Origin: an uncultured Bacteroides sp.
Lineage (GTDB): Bacteria > Bacteroidota > Bacteroidia > Bacteroidales > Bacteroidaceae
Length of the DNA stretch: 63,702 bases
Assembly: GCA_959606905.1 (NCBI GenBank)
Contig: CAUHML010000013.1
Span: 1 to 63,702 of the forward strand
Direction: 5' to 3'
The position numbers and the translations under genes were made by a program. The notes beneath the pieces were generated by a model, which saw nothing but the letters and a program-made list of their open reading frames with translations, was not told the origin of the DNA and did no database searches. Below, piece after piece: positions 46,281-55,863 of the stretch (positions are counted from its first letter, which is position 1; each line of letters opens with the position of its first letter).

Positions 46281-48095
46281 TTATTTTAACGTTTTACAAA
46301 TCTCATTATTGATCTTCTTCAATGTTGCTTCATCCAGCTTTATTACTTTACGGTCATAAGTCATCAGTCCATTCACTTCTACTTCTACATCTGTCGTTTG
46401 TGTGTAAACAGCTGCAGAAAAGCCTTGCTTTATCATTTCTTTCAGCATTTCTGCATACTTCAGATATTCAGCAGTAGCTTCCGTAGATGTATTAAACTGG
46501 ATGTATCCCCAATTCCGGTTGGGTTCCCAAAGATGATTCTTCAAAACCAAACCAATCCCCCCATATTCTCCTAGTACCGTAGCACGTTGTGCATCATACA
46601 AATACATTTCCGGCCCCGGATAATTATGCAAATCAAGCATATCACCGCAAGTATAATGATTTCCACCACTTGCCGGATTGACCAAACGTGTAGGGTCATA
46701 TTGTTTGGTCCATTCTGCAATCTCACTTGTCTTAAATTGCCCCCAAGCCTCATTAAAGGGCACCCAAGTCCCAATACAAGGATAAGAATAGAGATAATCA
46801 ATAATTTCTTTCCATTCCTTACGATAAGTAGCCTCAGATTCAGGAGAACGTGCCAGTTCCGTTCCATCAAAATACTTCTTTCTCTGCCACTCCAAGGTTT
46901 TATCACCATTAGGCATATCCTGCCAAACAATTACTCCCATTTGATCACAGTATGTATACCAACGTGCAGGCTCTACCTTTACATGTTTTCTTATCATATT
47001 AAAGCCCAAATCTTTCGTTTTCTTGATATCATAACACAATGCCTCATCCGTAGGAGCTGTATATAATCCATCCGGCCACCAACCCTGATCTAACGGACCA
47101 AATTGAAACAGATCTTTATTGTTTAACTGTAAACGCACAATACCTTTTTTGTCTCTTTTCATAGAGTACTTACGCATCGCCATATAACTCCTTACACAGT
47201 CTACCCGTTTTCCTCCCTCAAATAAAGAAACTTCCATCTGATATAAGAATGGTTCATCCGGCGACCAAAGTTTGGCATCAGCCGGCATGGAAACCTCAAC
47301 TGGTAACCCATTAATTGATGTTCCCACAGCCACCAGACGCCCTCCTTCAAACACTTTTACCTCAAATTTATCTGAATACCTATTGTCATCTGTTTCAACC
47401 TTTACTTTAACCTTATTCAAATCTATATCAGGTGTTGTTTTTATATCTGTAATATAGTGTTCAGACACCGGTTCCAACCATACAGTCTGCCAGATACCAC
47501 TCACCGGCGTATACCAGATACCATGAGGATTACTCACTTGCTTTCCGCGTGGCTGCGTACCTTTTTCTGTCGGGTCCCACACTTTGACAACCAAATTATT
47601 TTCCGAGTTCTTCAAAGCTTGGGTTATATCAAATGTAAACGGAGTAAATCCTCCTGTATGTTCTCCTACTTTTATATTGTTAACCCATACCTCAGTTTTC
47701 CAATCAACAGCTCCAAAATGAAGCAAAATCCTTTTTCCTCTCCATTTAGAGGGTATAACAAACTCACGCTGATACCATAATTCTTTATCTTCTCCCAATG
47801 TCTTTCCGACTCCCGAAAGGCTGGATTCGACAGCAAATGGTACTAATATATCACCTTCAAAAGAATCCGGAATTGATTTTCCCAACGGTAAAACTGCATA
47901 CTTCCATAAACCATTCAAATTAGACCACTCAGAACGCTCCATAATAGGACGCGGATATTCCGGTAATACATTGTTCACATCTATCTTCTCCGCCCAAGAA
48001 GTTTTGATCCTATCTCCTACAGGGGTCCATTGTGCCCATAACATCTGAGAAAATAATGACAGAGCTATTCCTATTGAAAATAATTGTTTTATCAT
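46281..48095 (-). CDS. GH2 beta-glycosidase
   Basis: 604 aa with signal peptide (FSIGIALSLFSQMLWA). Sugar-binding jelly roll (~40-210, YQREFVIPSKWRGKRILLHFGAVDWKTEVWVNN), immunoglobulin-like domain (~215-310), and TIM barrel. Acid/base Glu449 is in VPFNEAW, nucleophile Glu510 in VLGEYGG. It lacks the extra C-terminal domains of LacZ-size enzymes. Beta-galactosidase, beta-glucuronidase or beta-mannosidase activity cannot be separated. First gene of operon 1, with the HTCS operator 78 bp upstream. Confidence 0.92.
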   Translation of the reverse strand: MIKQLFSIGIALSLFSQMLWAQWTPVGDRIKTSWAEKIDVNNVLPEYPRPIMERSEWSNLNGLWKYAVLPLGKSIPDSFEGDILVPFAVESSLSGVGKTLGEDKELWYQREFVIPSKWRGKRILLHFGAVDWKTEVWVNNIKVGEHTGGFTPFTFDITQALKNSENNLVVKVWDPTEKGTQPRGKQVSNPHGIWYTPVSGIWQTVWLEPVSEHYITDIKTTPDIDLNKVKVKVETDDNRYSDKFEVKVFEGGRLVAVGTSINGLPVEVSMPADAKLWSPDEPFLYQMEVSLFEGGKRVDCVRSYMAMRKYSMKRDKKGIVRLQLNNKDLFQFGPLDQGWWPDGLYTAPTDEALCYDIKKTKDLGFNMIRKHVKVEPARWYTYCDQMGVIVWQDMPNGDKTLEWQRKKYFDGTELARSPESEATYRKEWKEIIDYLYSYPCIGTWVPFNEAWGQFKTSEIAEWTKQYDPTRLVNPASGGNHYTCGDMLDLHNYPGPEMYLYDAQRATVLGEYGGIGLVLKNHLWEPNRNWGYIQFNTSTEATAEYLKYAEMLKEMIKQGFSAAVYTQTTDVEVEVNGLMTYDRKVIKLDEATLKKINNEICKTLK

Positions 48096-48133
48096 ATATA
48101 ACTAGTTTTATCATTTGCAGTAATCAACACAGG

Positions 48134-48236
48134 CAAAATTAGAGGTTCGCACAATATATAGATGATATAAACATCCCAATAAATCACAAAAACGTCTCAA
48201 AATAAAATGATATAGACAAATGAAACATGAATGGGA
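48134..48236 (-). promoter_or_regulatory. HTCS-type operator and promoter of PUL operon 1
   Basis: Minus strand, upstream to downstream: an element shared with the 55.6-kb promoter (48217-48236); a 29-bp operator (48173-48201) with boxes TTGAGAC, TTGTGAT and TTGGGAT at 11- and 10-bp steps; exactly 31 bp; then TAATTTTG (48134-48141) as the -7 element. No TTTG at -33, as expected for an activator-dependent promoter. The GH2 ATG is 39 bp downstream. Binding by the HTCS is inferred from location and repetition. Confidence 0.75.
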
Positions 48237-48261
48237 TAATTGATGCATATAGCATAAAAAA

Positions 48262-48312
48262 AAAGCCTTGTACCATTTGTAGTACCCGTTACTACAAAAG
48301 ATACAAGGCTTT
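48262..48312 (-). terminator. terminator of PUL operon 2
   Basis: Nested perfect stems: AAAGCCTTGTA (48262-48272) / TACAAGGCTTT (48302-48312) outside, TTTGTAGTA (48276-48284) / TACTACAAA (48290-48298) inside. On the minus strand it runs into nine T. It separates the 48376 gene from operon 1. Confidence 0.9.
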
Positions 48313-48375
48313 CATATAATTCTATAGTAAGAAAAATGACCTTATAAATCCTTTTTGTTATCTCTGCTATTTCTT

Positions 48376-49050
48376 TTAATTGATTTCAAGCTCATCCGAC
48401 TCACTATAAAAATAATCTATGGCGGTTTCTTCCGGCAAATAAACGGAACGATAAGTGATATGGTCTCCTGCGAAATCATCTATCTTCACCTGTGTTGCGG
48501 GAGCTTTCAAAAGCACAGTTTTATTTTTCCCCTCAGAACTCATATAAGTAATTTCAGAAGCAAAAAAAGTTGGCTCAAGCGAAGCTGCAAAAGTAACGGT
48601 CAATACATCATTCTCTAAAACCGCCTTCTTTACTTTTGTATTGAACAACAATTTCTCATAAACATCACCATATACTGCACAAGGAACCTCCGACATAATA
48701 GAAGAATTACCATACGTATCGTATGTACAGATTTCAAAGACATACGAGCCTTCCGCCAAATCCTCTACTACAACCTGAGTAAGAGTTGCTTTATCTGTCA
48801 ATTGTAATTCAGTAGACTTCGTTCTGTTTTCCCAGAATATTTTTGCCGTTTTAGCACGAGGATCAAGTAATTTCTGCCATTCGAGCATAACCCGGTTACG
48901 TCCTGCATAAGCTTTCAGTGAATCTACTTTTCCAATATATACAATAGGCCCTTCTTCTATAAACTCTTTATACGTGGCATCCATACCATCGCAAGAGATC
49001 AAGGCACCTATACTTAAAAATATAAAAATCAGTTTTTTAAATAGTTTCAT
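48376..49050 (-). CDS. DUF4998-type surface lipoprotein
   Basis: 224 aa lipoprotein (FIFLSIGALISCDGMDATYKEF, Cys20). Two fibronectin-like beta regions: VDSLKAYAGRNRVMLEWQKLLDPRAKTAKIFWEN and LAEGSYVFEICTYDTYGNSSIMSEV. No catalytic motif. In Bacteroides PULs such proteins follow susCD together with a DUF4959/DUF5000 protein, as here (21-base gap), and are thought to act as surface glycan-binding or spacer proteins. Last gene of operon 2. Confidence 0.82.
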   Translation of the reverse strand: MKLFKKLIFIFLSIGALISCDGMDATYKEFIEEGPIVYIGKVDSLKAYAGRNRVMLEWQKLLDPRAKTAKIFWENRTKSTELQLTDKATLTQVVVEDLAEGSYVFEICTYDTYGNSSIMSEVPCAVYGDVYEKLLFNTKVKKAVLENDVLTVTFAASLEPTFFASEITYMSSEGKNKTVLLKAPATQVKIDDFAGDHITYRSVYLPEETAIDYFYSESDELEIN

Positions 49051-49071
49051 AGCATTATCTTTTACTTGTTA

Positions 49072-50286
49072 CTAATTATGCCTCGCACCGAAAAACGTAA
49101 GTTCGTGAAGATGCATATAACGTGTTTTCCCCCATGTGTCATTCGTTTTAAAACGAATATAACGTACAGCCGGAGCATTATCAGGAATAATAAAATTCTC
49201 ACCATTTTTCGCAACTTCCTGATCCTCTGTTGTAAGAGCATCGTTTACACCACCTCCTGAAGGTTTCACCGACTCATATTCAGAAAGTAATACCCAAGAA
49301 TCATCAAAGCTACCATCTGGATTTGGATCATTACTACCCCACAGTTCAAAATGCTTCGGGTGTCCTGCTTTAAATGTATTACCATACTTACCCGGATAAT
49401 AACGTGAAACCATCACAAATCGGCTCAATTTATACTTTTCCCCCATATCAAAGGTAAACCATTGCGGCATTACTGTTGTCGTCTTGGTTTGAAAACAAGG
49501 ATCTGTATCTGTGATTCCATCCCAAAGCCGCGTCATATCATTTCCTTTCGTCACTTCATTCCATGAGTGGCACTCATAAGAGTCAGTCGGCAAAGCCATC
49601 TTCCTGAACAAAGACTTATCGCATTGTTCTTCATACAAAGGAGTCTCGGTGACATACAATGTATCAGAAAGATGTCCCCATCTATCTCTGACAAAAATAC
49701 CAAAATCTGTAGTAACAGCATCCAGGCCGCGTACATAGAAATCACCACCTTTAGCCTCAGTATAATGCATATATACCTGTGTCCAAATCCCTTCTGCCTG
49801 TTTCTTTATGACCCCCAGTCCCAATTTAGCCTTTTCCGGGTTATCAAAGTTCACTTTGATACCGCCAAATGTTTCAGCAGAAATTAATGTTCCACGCACT
49901 TTCTGATAAGGAGGAGTATCCGGACTTACTTTTACCACAAGCGGAGTAGAGACAGCCTCACCATAACTAACGGAATAAAGTTCAACGTCATACTCTCCTT
50001 TAGTAGGGAATCCTTCTACTACCAAAGAATCTGTATAGAAAGAAGCATTAACTGTACGAATCATATTATCAACTTTATAGCTAGCCCGAACATATTTTAA
50101 ATTTTGATCATCCGGCAAATCATAATAGATAATTGCTGCACCAGGCAGATTCTTTACCGTCGCATTCAACACCTGTGACGGTGGTGTCGTACTTCCCGTA
50201 GGTTCGTTCAGATCAGCATTGTCGGCACAAGCAGCCAAAACAACTCCTATATAAAACAACCCATATTTATAAAATTTCTTCTTCAT
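49072..50286 (-). CDS. surface glycan-binding lipoprotein (DUF4959/DUF5126/DUF5000-type)
   Basis: 404 aa lipoprotein (YKYGLFYIGVVLAACADN, Cys20). An N-terminal Ig-like domain (~40-125, NLPGAAIIYYDLPDDQNLKYVRASY) and a second beta domain (~128-215, TFGGIKVNFDNPEKAKLGLGV) precede a C-terminal F5/8C-like discoidin domain (~240-402: LWDGITDTDPCFQTKTT, FTFDMGEKYKLSRFVMVSRY, FELWGSNDPN, VRYIRFKTNDTWG, MHLHELTFFG). Predicted to sit on the cell surface and bind the PUL glycan. It is 19 bases after susD. Confidence 0.87.
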   Translation of the reverse strand: MKKKFYKYGLFYIGVVLAACADNADLNEPTGSTTPPSQVLNATVKNLPGAAIIYYDLPDDQNLKYVRASYKVDNMIRTVNASFYTDSLVVEGFPTKGEYDVELYSVSYGEAVSTPLVVKVSPDTPPYQKVRGTLISAETFGGIKVNFDNPEKAKLGLGVIKKQAEGIWTQVYMHYTEAKGGDFYVRGLDAVTTDFGIFVRDRWGHLSDTLYVTETPLYEEQCDKSLFRKMALPTDSYECHSWNEVTKGNDMTRLWDGITDTDPCFQTKTTTVMPQWFTFDMGEKYKLSRFVMVSRYYPGKYGNTFKAGHPKHFELWGSNDPNPDGSFDDSWVLLSEYESVKPSGGGVNDALTTEDQEVAKNGENFIIPDNAPAVRYIRFKTNDTWGKTRYMHLHELTFFGARHN

Positions 50287-50305
50287 AACGTTTTTATTTT
50301 AAAGT

Positions 50306-52228
50306 TTACCAACCATAATTCTGTACCAGGTTTTTATTCGAATATAGTTCCTTATCTAAAATCGGCCAGAAATAGTTTCTTATTCTAAACTCTTGAGTAT
50401 AAATCAATTGTTCTGTATAGTAATCTTCATTTGTGCTATACTGAGTATTCCAACCGGTTATCGGCTTATTCTGTTCCTGAAATGCCAATTTCCATCTACG
50501 TAAGTCCCAAAATCTCTGTGCTTCGAATGCCAATTCAATTCCACGTTCCTGTTGTATGATCTCACGTCTGCCATCTATTGTTTCATATTTCTTATTGTTC
50601 GTATATGTATCCCAGCTTTCTTCCACACCTTTCAGTCCTGCTCTTTCTCTGATCAAATCGACCCAAGTCAGAACATCAGTTTTAGTAGCACCACTTTCAT
50701 TCAAAGCTTCAGCATACAACAGATATAAGTTACCCAATCTCATCACTGGGAACGGATATGTAATCTTAGTAAAACCACTGGTCTGCCCTACCACACTCTT
50801 AAAATGAACTAGTTTTTTAGGCCATATACCTGTTTCATTCCATGAATTCGCAATCTGATTGGCAGCAGACTGTCCTTGTTTACATTGCACATAAATCGGT
50901 TTCGTCTCATCTGTCACTCCCTGCCCGAACCAGACTGCACCATCAAATCCTAAACTTGCGTAATAGCGTACTTCTCTGTCAAAATTCAGATTAGCTGTTG
51001 TATACCCTTCCTTGATAAAGTACTTATCATTAGCTGTTGCTTTTCTCAATTCAAAACGATCATCATAATTCCATGTCTTATCTTCTGTAATAGGAACTCC
51101 ATTTTTTGTATAAAACAAATCTGCTATTTTTAGAGGGACAGCCAAATTACCACCAACACTCGCATTTCCTTCTTTTCCCGGTTCCAATCCACGTGGAATA
51201 GCATGATCCTGTAACTGTCCGATAATACTATTTGAATTAGCCCAAATAATTTCTTGATTCCACTTTTCCGTCACAATGTTACGAATATTCATTTTCGCAC
51301 GGGTCTGATCGGATATTGTGTATTCAAGAGAAGTATATTTATATAAATCATGTCCCTGAGCTTTCAGAAAATCAATAGCCTGCCTACAAGCTTCCGCAGC
51401 ATCTATCCAACGCTGTTTTTTGGCCTGTTCCGATTTATTCGGATTGAATAGTTCAATACCTCTGGAATCAGTATATCCTTTATAATCAGCATTTCCATTA
51501 AATAAAGGACTGGCAGCAGTTACCATCACTTCGGCTTTTATTGCCATTGCAATTCCTTGAGTAATTCGTCCCAACTCTTCAGCCTCATTCATTATCTTAT
51601 CAGGCAAATGATTACTGTTGATAATCTCGGTTAAAGAATTGATTACATAATCAAAGCATTCGTCTATAGTACTCCTAAAAACCTTTACTTCATCCTCACT
51701 TGCATTTACCGGAATATTCCGATCCATAATGGGAATTGGTCCATACATTCTAATCAGCCAATAATGGTAATAGACTTTCAAGAAACGTACTTCTGCCGCC
51801 CAACGGTCTTTCTCTGCTTGTGTCATATCAGGTACCTTCTGAATATTCTCCAGAAAGATATTACAGTCACTGATTCCTTGATACAATGATTTGTTATTCT
51901 GTTGATCGGCTCCGGTCCAATAATCACAGCGTGGTCTTGCCGAACTTTGCATATTATGTGAAATATACCATGCATGTACGTGTGCTGCACTACGAAAAGA
52001 CTCCGTAATATACAGTTCGTCACCACCGGCAATTGCCGGATTTGCCTCCAACAGGCCATGAGCCGGAAGATAATAATAACAGGTAAACAAATATTTCTCC
52101 GCCTGCGCCCTCATTGTAAATGCATTATCGATTGTAGCAATATCATCCGGAACAATATCCAAGAATGAATCACATGAAGATAAAGCGATAATCAAACAAT
52201 TTAATATAAACAGTTGTATTTTTTTCAT
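50306..52228 (-). CDS. SusD/RagB-family lipoprotein (HTCS PUL, pair 2)
   Basis: 640 aa lipoprotein (IQLFILNCLIIALSSCDSFLDIVPDD, Cys19). C-terminal RagB features: PVMRLGNLYLLYAEALNESG, LIRERAGLKGVEE, IIQQERGIELAFEAQRFWDLRRWKLA. It is close in layout to the ECF-PUL SusD (both begin FLD.VPDD...DNAF or LDDAF and end LVQN.W), so the two are paralogues under different regulators. Its SusC is encoded 12 bases upstream. Confidence 0.94.
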   Translation of the reverse strand: MKKIQLFILNCLIIALSSCDSFLDIVPDDIATIDNAFTMRAQAEKYLFTCYYYLPAHGLLEANPAIAGGDELYITESFRSAAHVHAWYISHNMQSSARPRCDYWTGADQQNNKSLYQGISDCNIFLENIQKVPDMTQAEKDRWAAEVRFLKVYYHYWLIRMYGPIPIMDRNIPVNASEDEVKVFRSTIDECFDYVINSLTEIINSNHLPDKIMNEAEELGRITQGIAMAIKAEVMVTAASPLFNGNADYKGYTDSRGIELFNPNKSEQAKKQRWIDAAEACRQAIDFLKAQGHDLYKYTSLEYTISDQTRAKMNIRNIVTEKWNQEIIWANSNSIIGQLQDHAIPRGLEPGKEGNASVGGNLAVPLKIADLFYTKNGVPITEDKTWNYDDRFELRKATANDKYFIKEGYTTANLNFDREVRYYASLGFDGAVWFGQGVTDETKPIYVQCKQGQSAANQIANSWNETGIWPKKLVHFKSVVGQTSGFTKITYPFPVMRLGNLYLLYAEALNESGATKTDVLTWVDLIRERAGLKGVEESWDTYTNNKKYETIDGRREIIQQERGIELAFEAQRFWDLRRWKLAFQEQNKPITGWNTQYSTNEDYYTEQLIYTQEFRIRNYFWPILDKELYSNKNLVQNYGW

Positions 52229-52240
52229 TTTATATCAAAT

Positions 52241-55200
52241 TTAGAAAGTTAAATTTAGTCCTATATTATACACACGCTGTACAGGATAACCTAAGCCGGA
52301 ACCTGCCATTTCAGGATCCCAAAGTTTAAATTTACTAAAACATAATAGATTGTTTCCTGTAACATAGAATCGAAGGTTCTTGATTCCTACTTTATTAGTC
52401 ACTTTTTCAGGAATAGTATAACCAATCTCCAATTGTTTTAAACGCAAGAACGAACCATCACGCATAAACCAAGTACTCGTTTTACTGTTATTCTCAATAG
52501 AAGTCGGGCTTAATCTCGGCCATACCGCATAAGCATCTCTATTATCCTCCGACCAATGACTATCTGCAATAAACTTTGCAAGTGCATTATGCCCAACTCT
52601 ATTACCTACAACTTTTGTATCAACCGTGTTAAAAAATGGAGATACATTATTATAATCAATCCAAAATGATTCTCTAGCCAATCCTTGGAAAAACACTGAT
52701 ATATCCCAATTCTTATATCCATAAGAGGCACCAAAACCATATACAATTTCCGGTTCTTTCGGATATCCGATAGGTACCTGATCGAGATCAGTAATCTTAC
52801 CATCCTTGTTCACATCACGATACTTAATATCACCTGCGCCATATTCTCCAAATTGCACAGGAGAATTAGCCACTTCATTGTCGTCAACAAATAGACCTTC
52901 TGCTATATATCCCCAAGTCTGATTAGTTGGATAACCCACTTTCTGTTTCCACCATGCTCCCGGATATTCATAATCCTCATATACCATATATTCACTTGTC
53001 GCATAAGTAAAGTTTCCTCTCAACTGCAACCATGATTTATTGGCGAAATATTTATTATAATCTAACGATAAGTCAACTCCGTGCCCCTTGGCCTCTCCCA
53101 AGTTTGCATAAGGTTGTACCCAAAGTCCCATAGATGCCGGGATCGAAGTTCGTTGTTGCAAAATACTCTTACGGCGTTCCGTATAATACTCTGCCGTCAC
53201 ATTCAAATCATTAAATAAAGTGAACTCAAGTGCAAAGTTTGTTTTAGCAGACTTTTCCCATGTAATTTCAGGATCAGAATAACGCTTTACCGAAATACCA
53301 TCCCGATGATAATCATAATTATATCCGAAGTTTGCCCCATACTTACTATCATTCATATTGATATCCGACAAATACAGGAAACGCCCGCTTCCGATAGCAT
53401 CATTACCAACAATACCATAAGACGCTCTCAATTTCAACTTGGATACTACATCTTTAAATGGATCCCAAAAAGACTCATTAGAAACAACCCATGCCAAACC
53501 GGCAGAAGGGAAGAAACCGAACCGTTTACTTTTATGGAAGCGTTCGGAACCATTATAACCGAAGTTGAACTCTGCAAAATAACGATTATTATATGCATAA
53601 GTGAAACGCCCCGATAAACCGACATTGCGGTAAGGCAGAGATGCCTGAAGCGAGCCTGCATTCGGCTGAAGGTTATTTCTCAACTGATAGACTAATAATC
53701 CGCCTACTCCATGTTTTCCGAAATCACGATTATAATTCAATGCAGCCTCTATATACATATTAGCCGTAATACTCTTACCACCCGGATCATAAATCAGATA
53801 TTCCGAACCGTCATCCGGATTAATGATATCAATGGCATAATCACCGGTCAGATAATCATAATTAGTCATCTTATAATAATATGGATTCAGTTTACGTGAA
53901 ACATCATAACTGGAGATACGGGAAGTATTAAACAACAAGCGTGCCGATAAACCTTCCGTCAAGAATTTCAGATCCTGTTTCACTTCAAACTGCGCACTCA
54001 AATTAGAACGTCCGGATTCTTTATATCCTCTTACCATTTCTGCATACGGATTCAAATATTGTCCATTTTCAGCATTACCAAATAAAGTATGTTTCGTGTA
54101 TGCATGAGCTTCATCTTTGGGATATTTAGCGGGAAACAATACCGGATTACTCTTCATAATCAGATTGTACATAGCCGAACCACCATATAACGGTCCGTTA
54201 TAATCATCGAACACACCACTTAGACGGACAATCAATTCTGTTGTCTTGGTAGCGTTGATATTCACATTAGAACGAAGAGTATAAACTCTCTGTTTGATAT
54301 TATTATTAAAATTACTGTTCTTATCAACCTCCAGAATACCATTGTCTTGACTATACGAAGCTGCCACATAGTAACGTGCGACATCACCACCACCTGTAAT
54401 ATTCAGGTTGACGCGCTGGTTCATCGTAAAATCTTTTAATAATTCCTTTCTCCAATCCGTAGCCGGATAAATTACAGATCCCGCCCCCGGTACAGTATTG
54501 TCTATTTTTTCCTCAGAATACATCAACGGCGCCAACGGATTACGAGTTAAATAGGCCTCATTGTGCAGACGCATATAAGTAACAGGATCTGCCAATTCTA
54601 TCTCTTGAGTCGGAGTGGATATTGAGTTCTCAACTCTTAAGCTTAACCGTGCTTTTCCCTTCTGACCTTCTTTGGTTTTCACCAGAATCACACCATTTGC
54701 ACCACGGGCACCGTAAAGAGCGGTAGCAGTAGCATCCTTCATAATAGAAAAGCTGGCGATGTCATCTGGCTGTAAACGAGCCAGATCGGTAGAAGTTAAC
54801 TCAATGCCGTCAATCAAAATCAACGGATCTTTTTTATATCCGAAAGTTGTAACACCGCGAACAAAGAAAGAGGCGTCATCCACCCCCGGTTCACCAGTTC
54901 TCTGATAAGAGATTACTCCTGCAATACGCCCGGCAAGTGCATTCGTAAGATTACTGGAGGGTGTTTTCAGTTCCGCCACTTTCACGGTTGAAATAGCACC
55001 AATAACACTCTCCTTTTTCTGTGTACCAAAAGCCACAACCTCAACTCCCTCCAACATCTGAGAGTCCTCATACAGAATTGCATTTATGGTTGTTTCATTT
55101 CCTACGGTTTTAGTCAGCTTTACATAACCTACATAACTAAATTCCAAAATAGCTCCTTTAGAAACGTTAGACAGTGTATAGTTACCATCCAAATCAGTAA

Positions 55201-55435
55201 CAACTCCAGTAGTAGAGCCTTTCACCAATACAGATGCACCGATAATAGGTTCACCGTCTGTACCCAAAACCTTACCTTTAATCACCATTCCCTTTTTTTG
55301 CTGCTGGACAGCCTGATTATCACTGACTGCATATGCAACAGATACAGAAAGAAAAGAAAAGGTCGTCAGACATACACCTACAATCCACAACCGCCTTTTT
55401 AAGCATGTGCTTAGATCTCTTGTTTTTGTTTTCAT
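52241..55435 (-). CDS. SusC/RagA-type TonB-dependent transporter (HTCS PUL, pair 2)
   Basis: About 1064 aa from the ATG at 55435 (MKTKTRDLSTCLKRRLWIVGVCLTT...), which gives a normal signal peptide; the frame's upstream ATG at 55498 is less likely. Carboxypeptidase-regulatory domain (IKGKVLGTDGEPIIGASVLVKGSTTG), plug (LEGVEVVAFGTQKKESVIGAI, LILIDGIELTS, MKDATATALYGARGANGVI) and barrel ending YNIGLNLTF. No STN domain. It shares motifs with the ECF-PUL SusC (NPYAEMVRG, NPYYYK, GFFPSAGLAWVVSNE versus GFFPSFAVGYMISNE), again pointing to a paralogous pair. First gene of operon 2. Confidence 0.94.
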   Translation of the reverse strand: MKTKTRDLSTCLKRRLWIVGVCLTTFSFLSVSVAYAVSDNQAVQQQKKGMVIKGKVLGTDGEPIIGASVLVKGSTTGVVTDLDGNYTLSNVSKGAILEFSYVGYVKLTKTVGNETTINAILYEDSQMLEGVEVVAFGTQKKESVIGAISTVKVAELKTPSSNLTNALAGRIAGVISYQRTGEPGVDDASFFVRGVTTFGYKKDPLILIDGIELTSTDLARLQPDDIASFSIMKDATATALYGARGANGVILVKTKEGQKGKARLSLRVENSISTPTQEIELADPVTYMRLHNEAYLTRNPLAPLMYSEEKIDNTVPGAGSVIYPATDWRKELLKDFTMNQRVNLNITGGGDVARYYVAASYSQDNGILEVDKNSNFNNNIKQRVYTLRSNVNINATKTTELIVRLSGVFDDYNGPLYGGSAMYNLIMKSNPVLFPAKYPKDEAHAYTKHTLFGNAENGQYLNPYAEMVRGYKESGRSNLSAQFEVKQDLKFLTEGLSARLLFNTSRISSYDVSRKLNPYYYKMTNYDYLTGDYAIDIINPDDGSEYLIYDPGGKSITANMYIEAALNYNRDFGKHGVGGLLVYQLRNNLQPNAGSLQASLPYRNVGLSGRFTYAYNNRYFAEFNFGYNGSERFHKSKRFGFFPSAGLAWVVSNESFWDPFKDVVSKLKLRASYGIVGNDAIGSGRFLYLSDINMNDSKYGANFGYNYDYHRDGISVKRYSDPEITWEKSAKTNFALEFTLFNDLNVTAEYYTERRKSILQQRTSIPASMGLWVQPYANLGEAKGHGVDLSLDYNKYFANKSWLQLRGNFTYATSEYMVYEDYEYPGAWWKQKVGYPTNQTWGYIAEGLFVDDNEVANSPVQFGEYGAGDIKYRDVNKDGKITDLDQVPIGYPKEPEIVYGFGASYGYKNWDISVFFQGLARESFWIDYNNVSPFFNTVDTKVVGNRVGHNALAKFIADSHWSEDNRDAYAVWPRLSPTSIENNSKTSTWFMRDGSFLRLKQLEIGYTIPEKVTNKVGIKNLRFYVTGNNLLCFSKFKLWDPEMAGSGLGYPVQRVYNIGLNLTF

Positions 55436-55863
55436 AATTATTAATAAAAAGGTTATTTCATTATAAATATTCCCGATACCAGTTGATAAGAAGCCCACAA
55501 AGGATAAAAAGCTTCTTTAATTGATGCGATGGTTTTATCATAGTATTTTTGATTGATTAACATAGGCAAAATTAACGGATGAGAGGATTTCCTGATAAAA
55601 TAAATATCCCAATAAATCGCAATACTGTCTCAAACAAAAGAAAGAATAGCAAATTCGTTTCAAATGAAATATAAATGGAACAAATATCCCATAAATTATC
55701 ATATTAGCCTATTTTTTAGAAAGATATAAAGCTCCTCCGCTGCATTATTACAGCGCTCTAATCCCTCTATCTATCAAGCACATAAATCTACGATCTGCAA
55801 GATATGTACCCTACAGATATCTATAAACAATACCAATACTTTTGTGAGAACCAAATAATAAAC
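55436..55863. other. 428-bp regulatory gap between the HTCS gene and PUL operon 2
   Basis: It holds the leader, promoter and operator of operon 2 (next entry). At 55682-55702 a partial repeat of the operator start (AAATATCCCATAAAT) suggests a weaker second site about 77 bp upstream. The rest (55703-55863) is the 3' flank of the HTCS gene; I see no clear terminator or ORF there. Confidence 0.5.
55567..55680 (-). promoter_or_regulatory. HTCS-type operator and promoter of PUL operon 2
   Basis: Minus strand: operator at 55606-55634 with boxes TTGAGAC, TTGCGAT and TTGGGAT at 11- and 10-bp steps; exactly 31 bp; TAATTTTG (55567-55574). The upstream element (55661-55680) matches the 48217-48236 element at 17 of 20 positions, but is set 11 bp further from the operator, one helical turn. 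The leader to the ATG at 55435 is ~125 nt. Confidence 0.75.
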
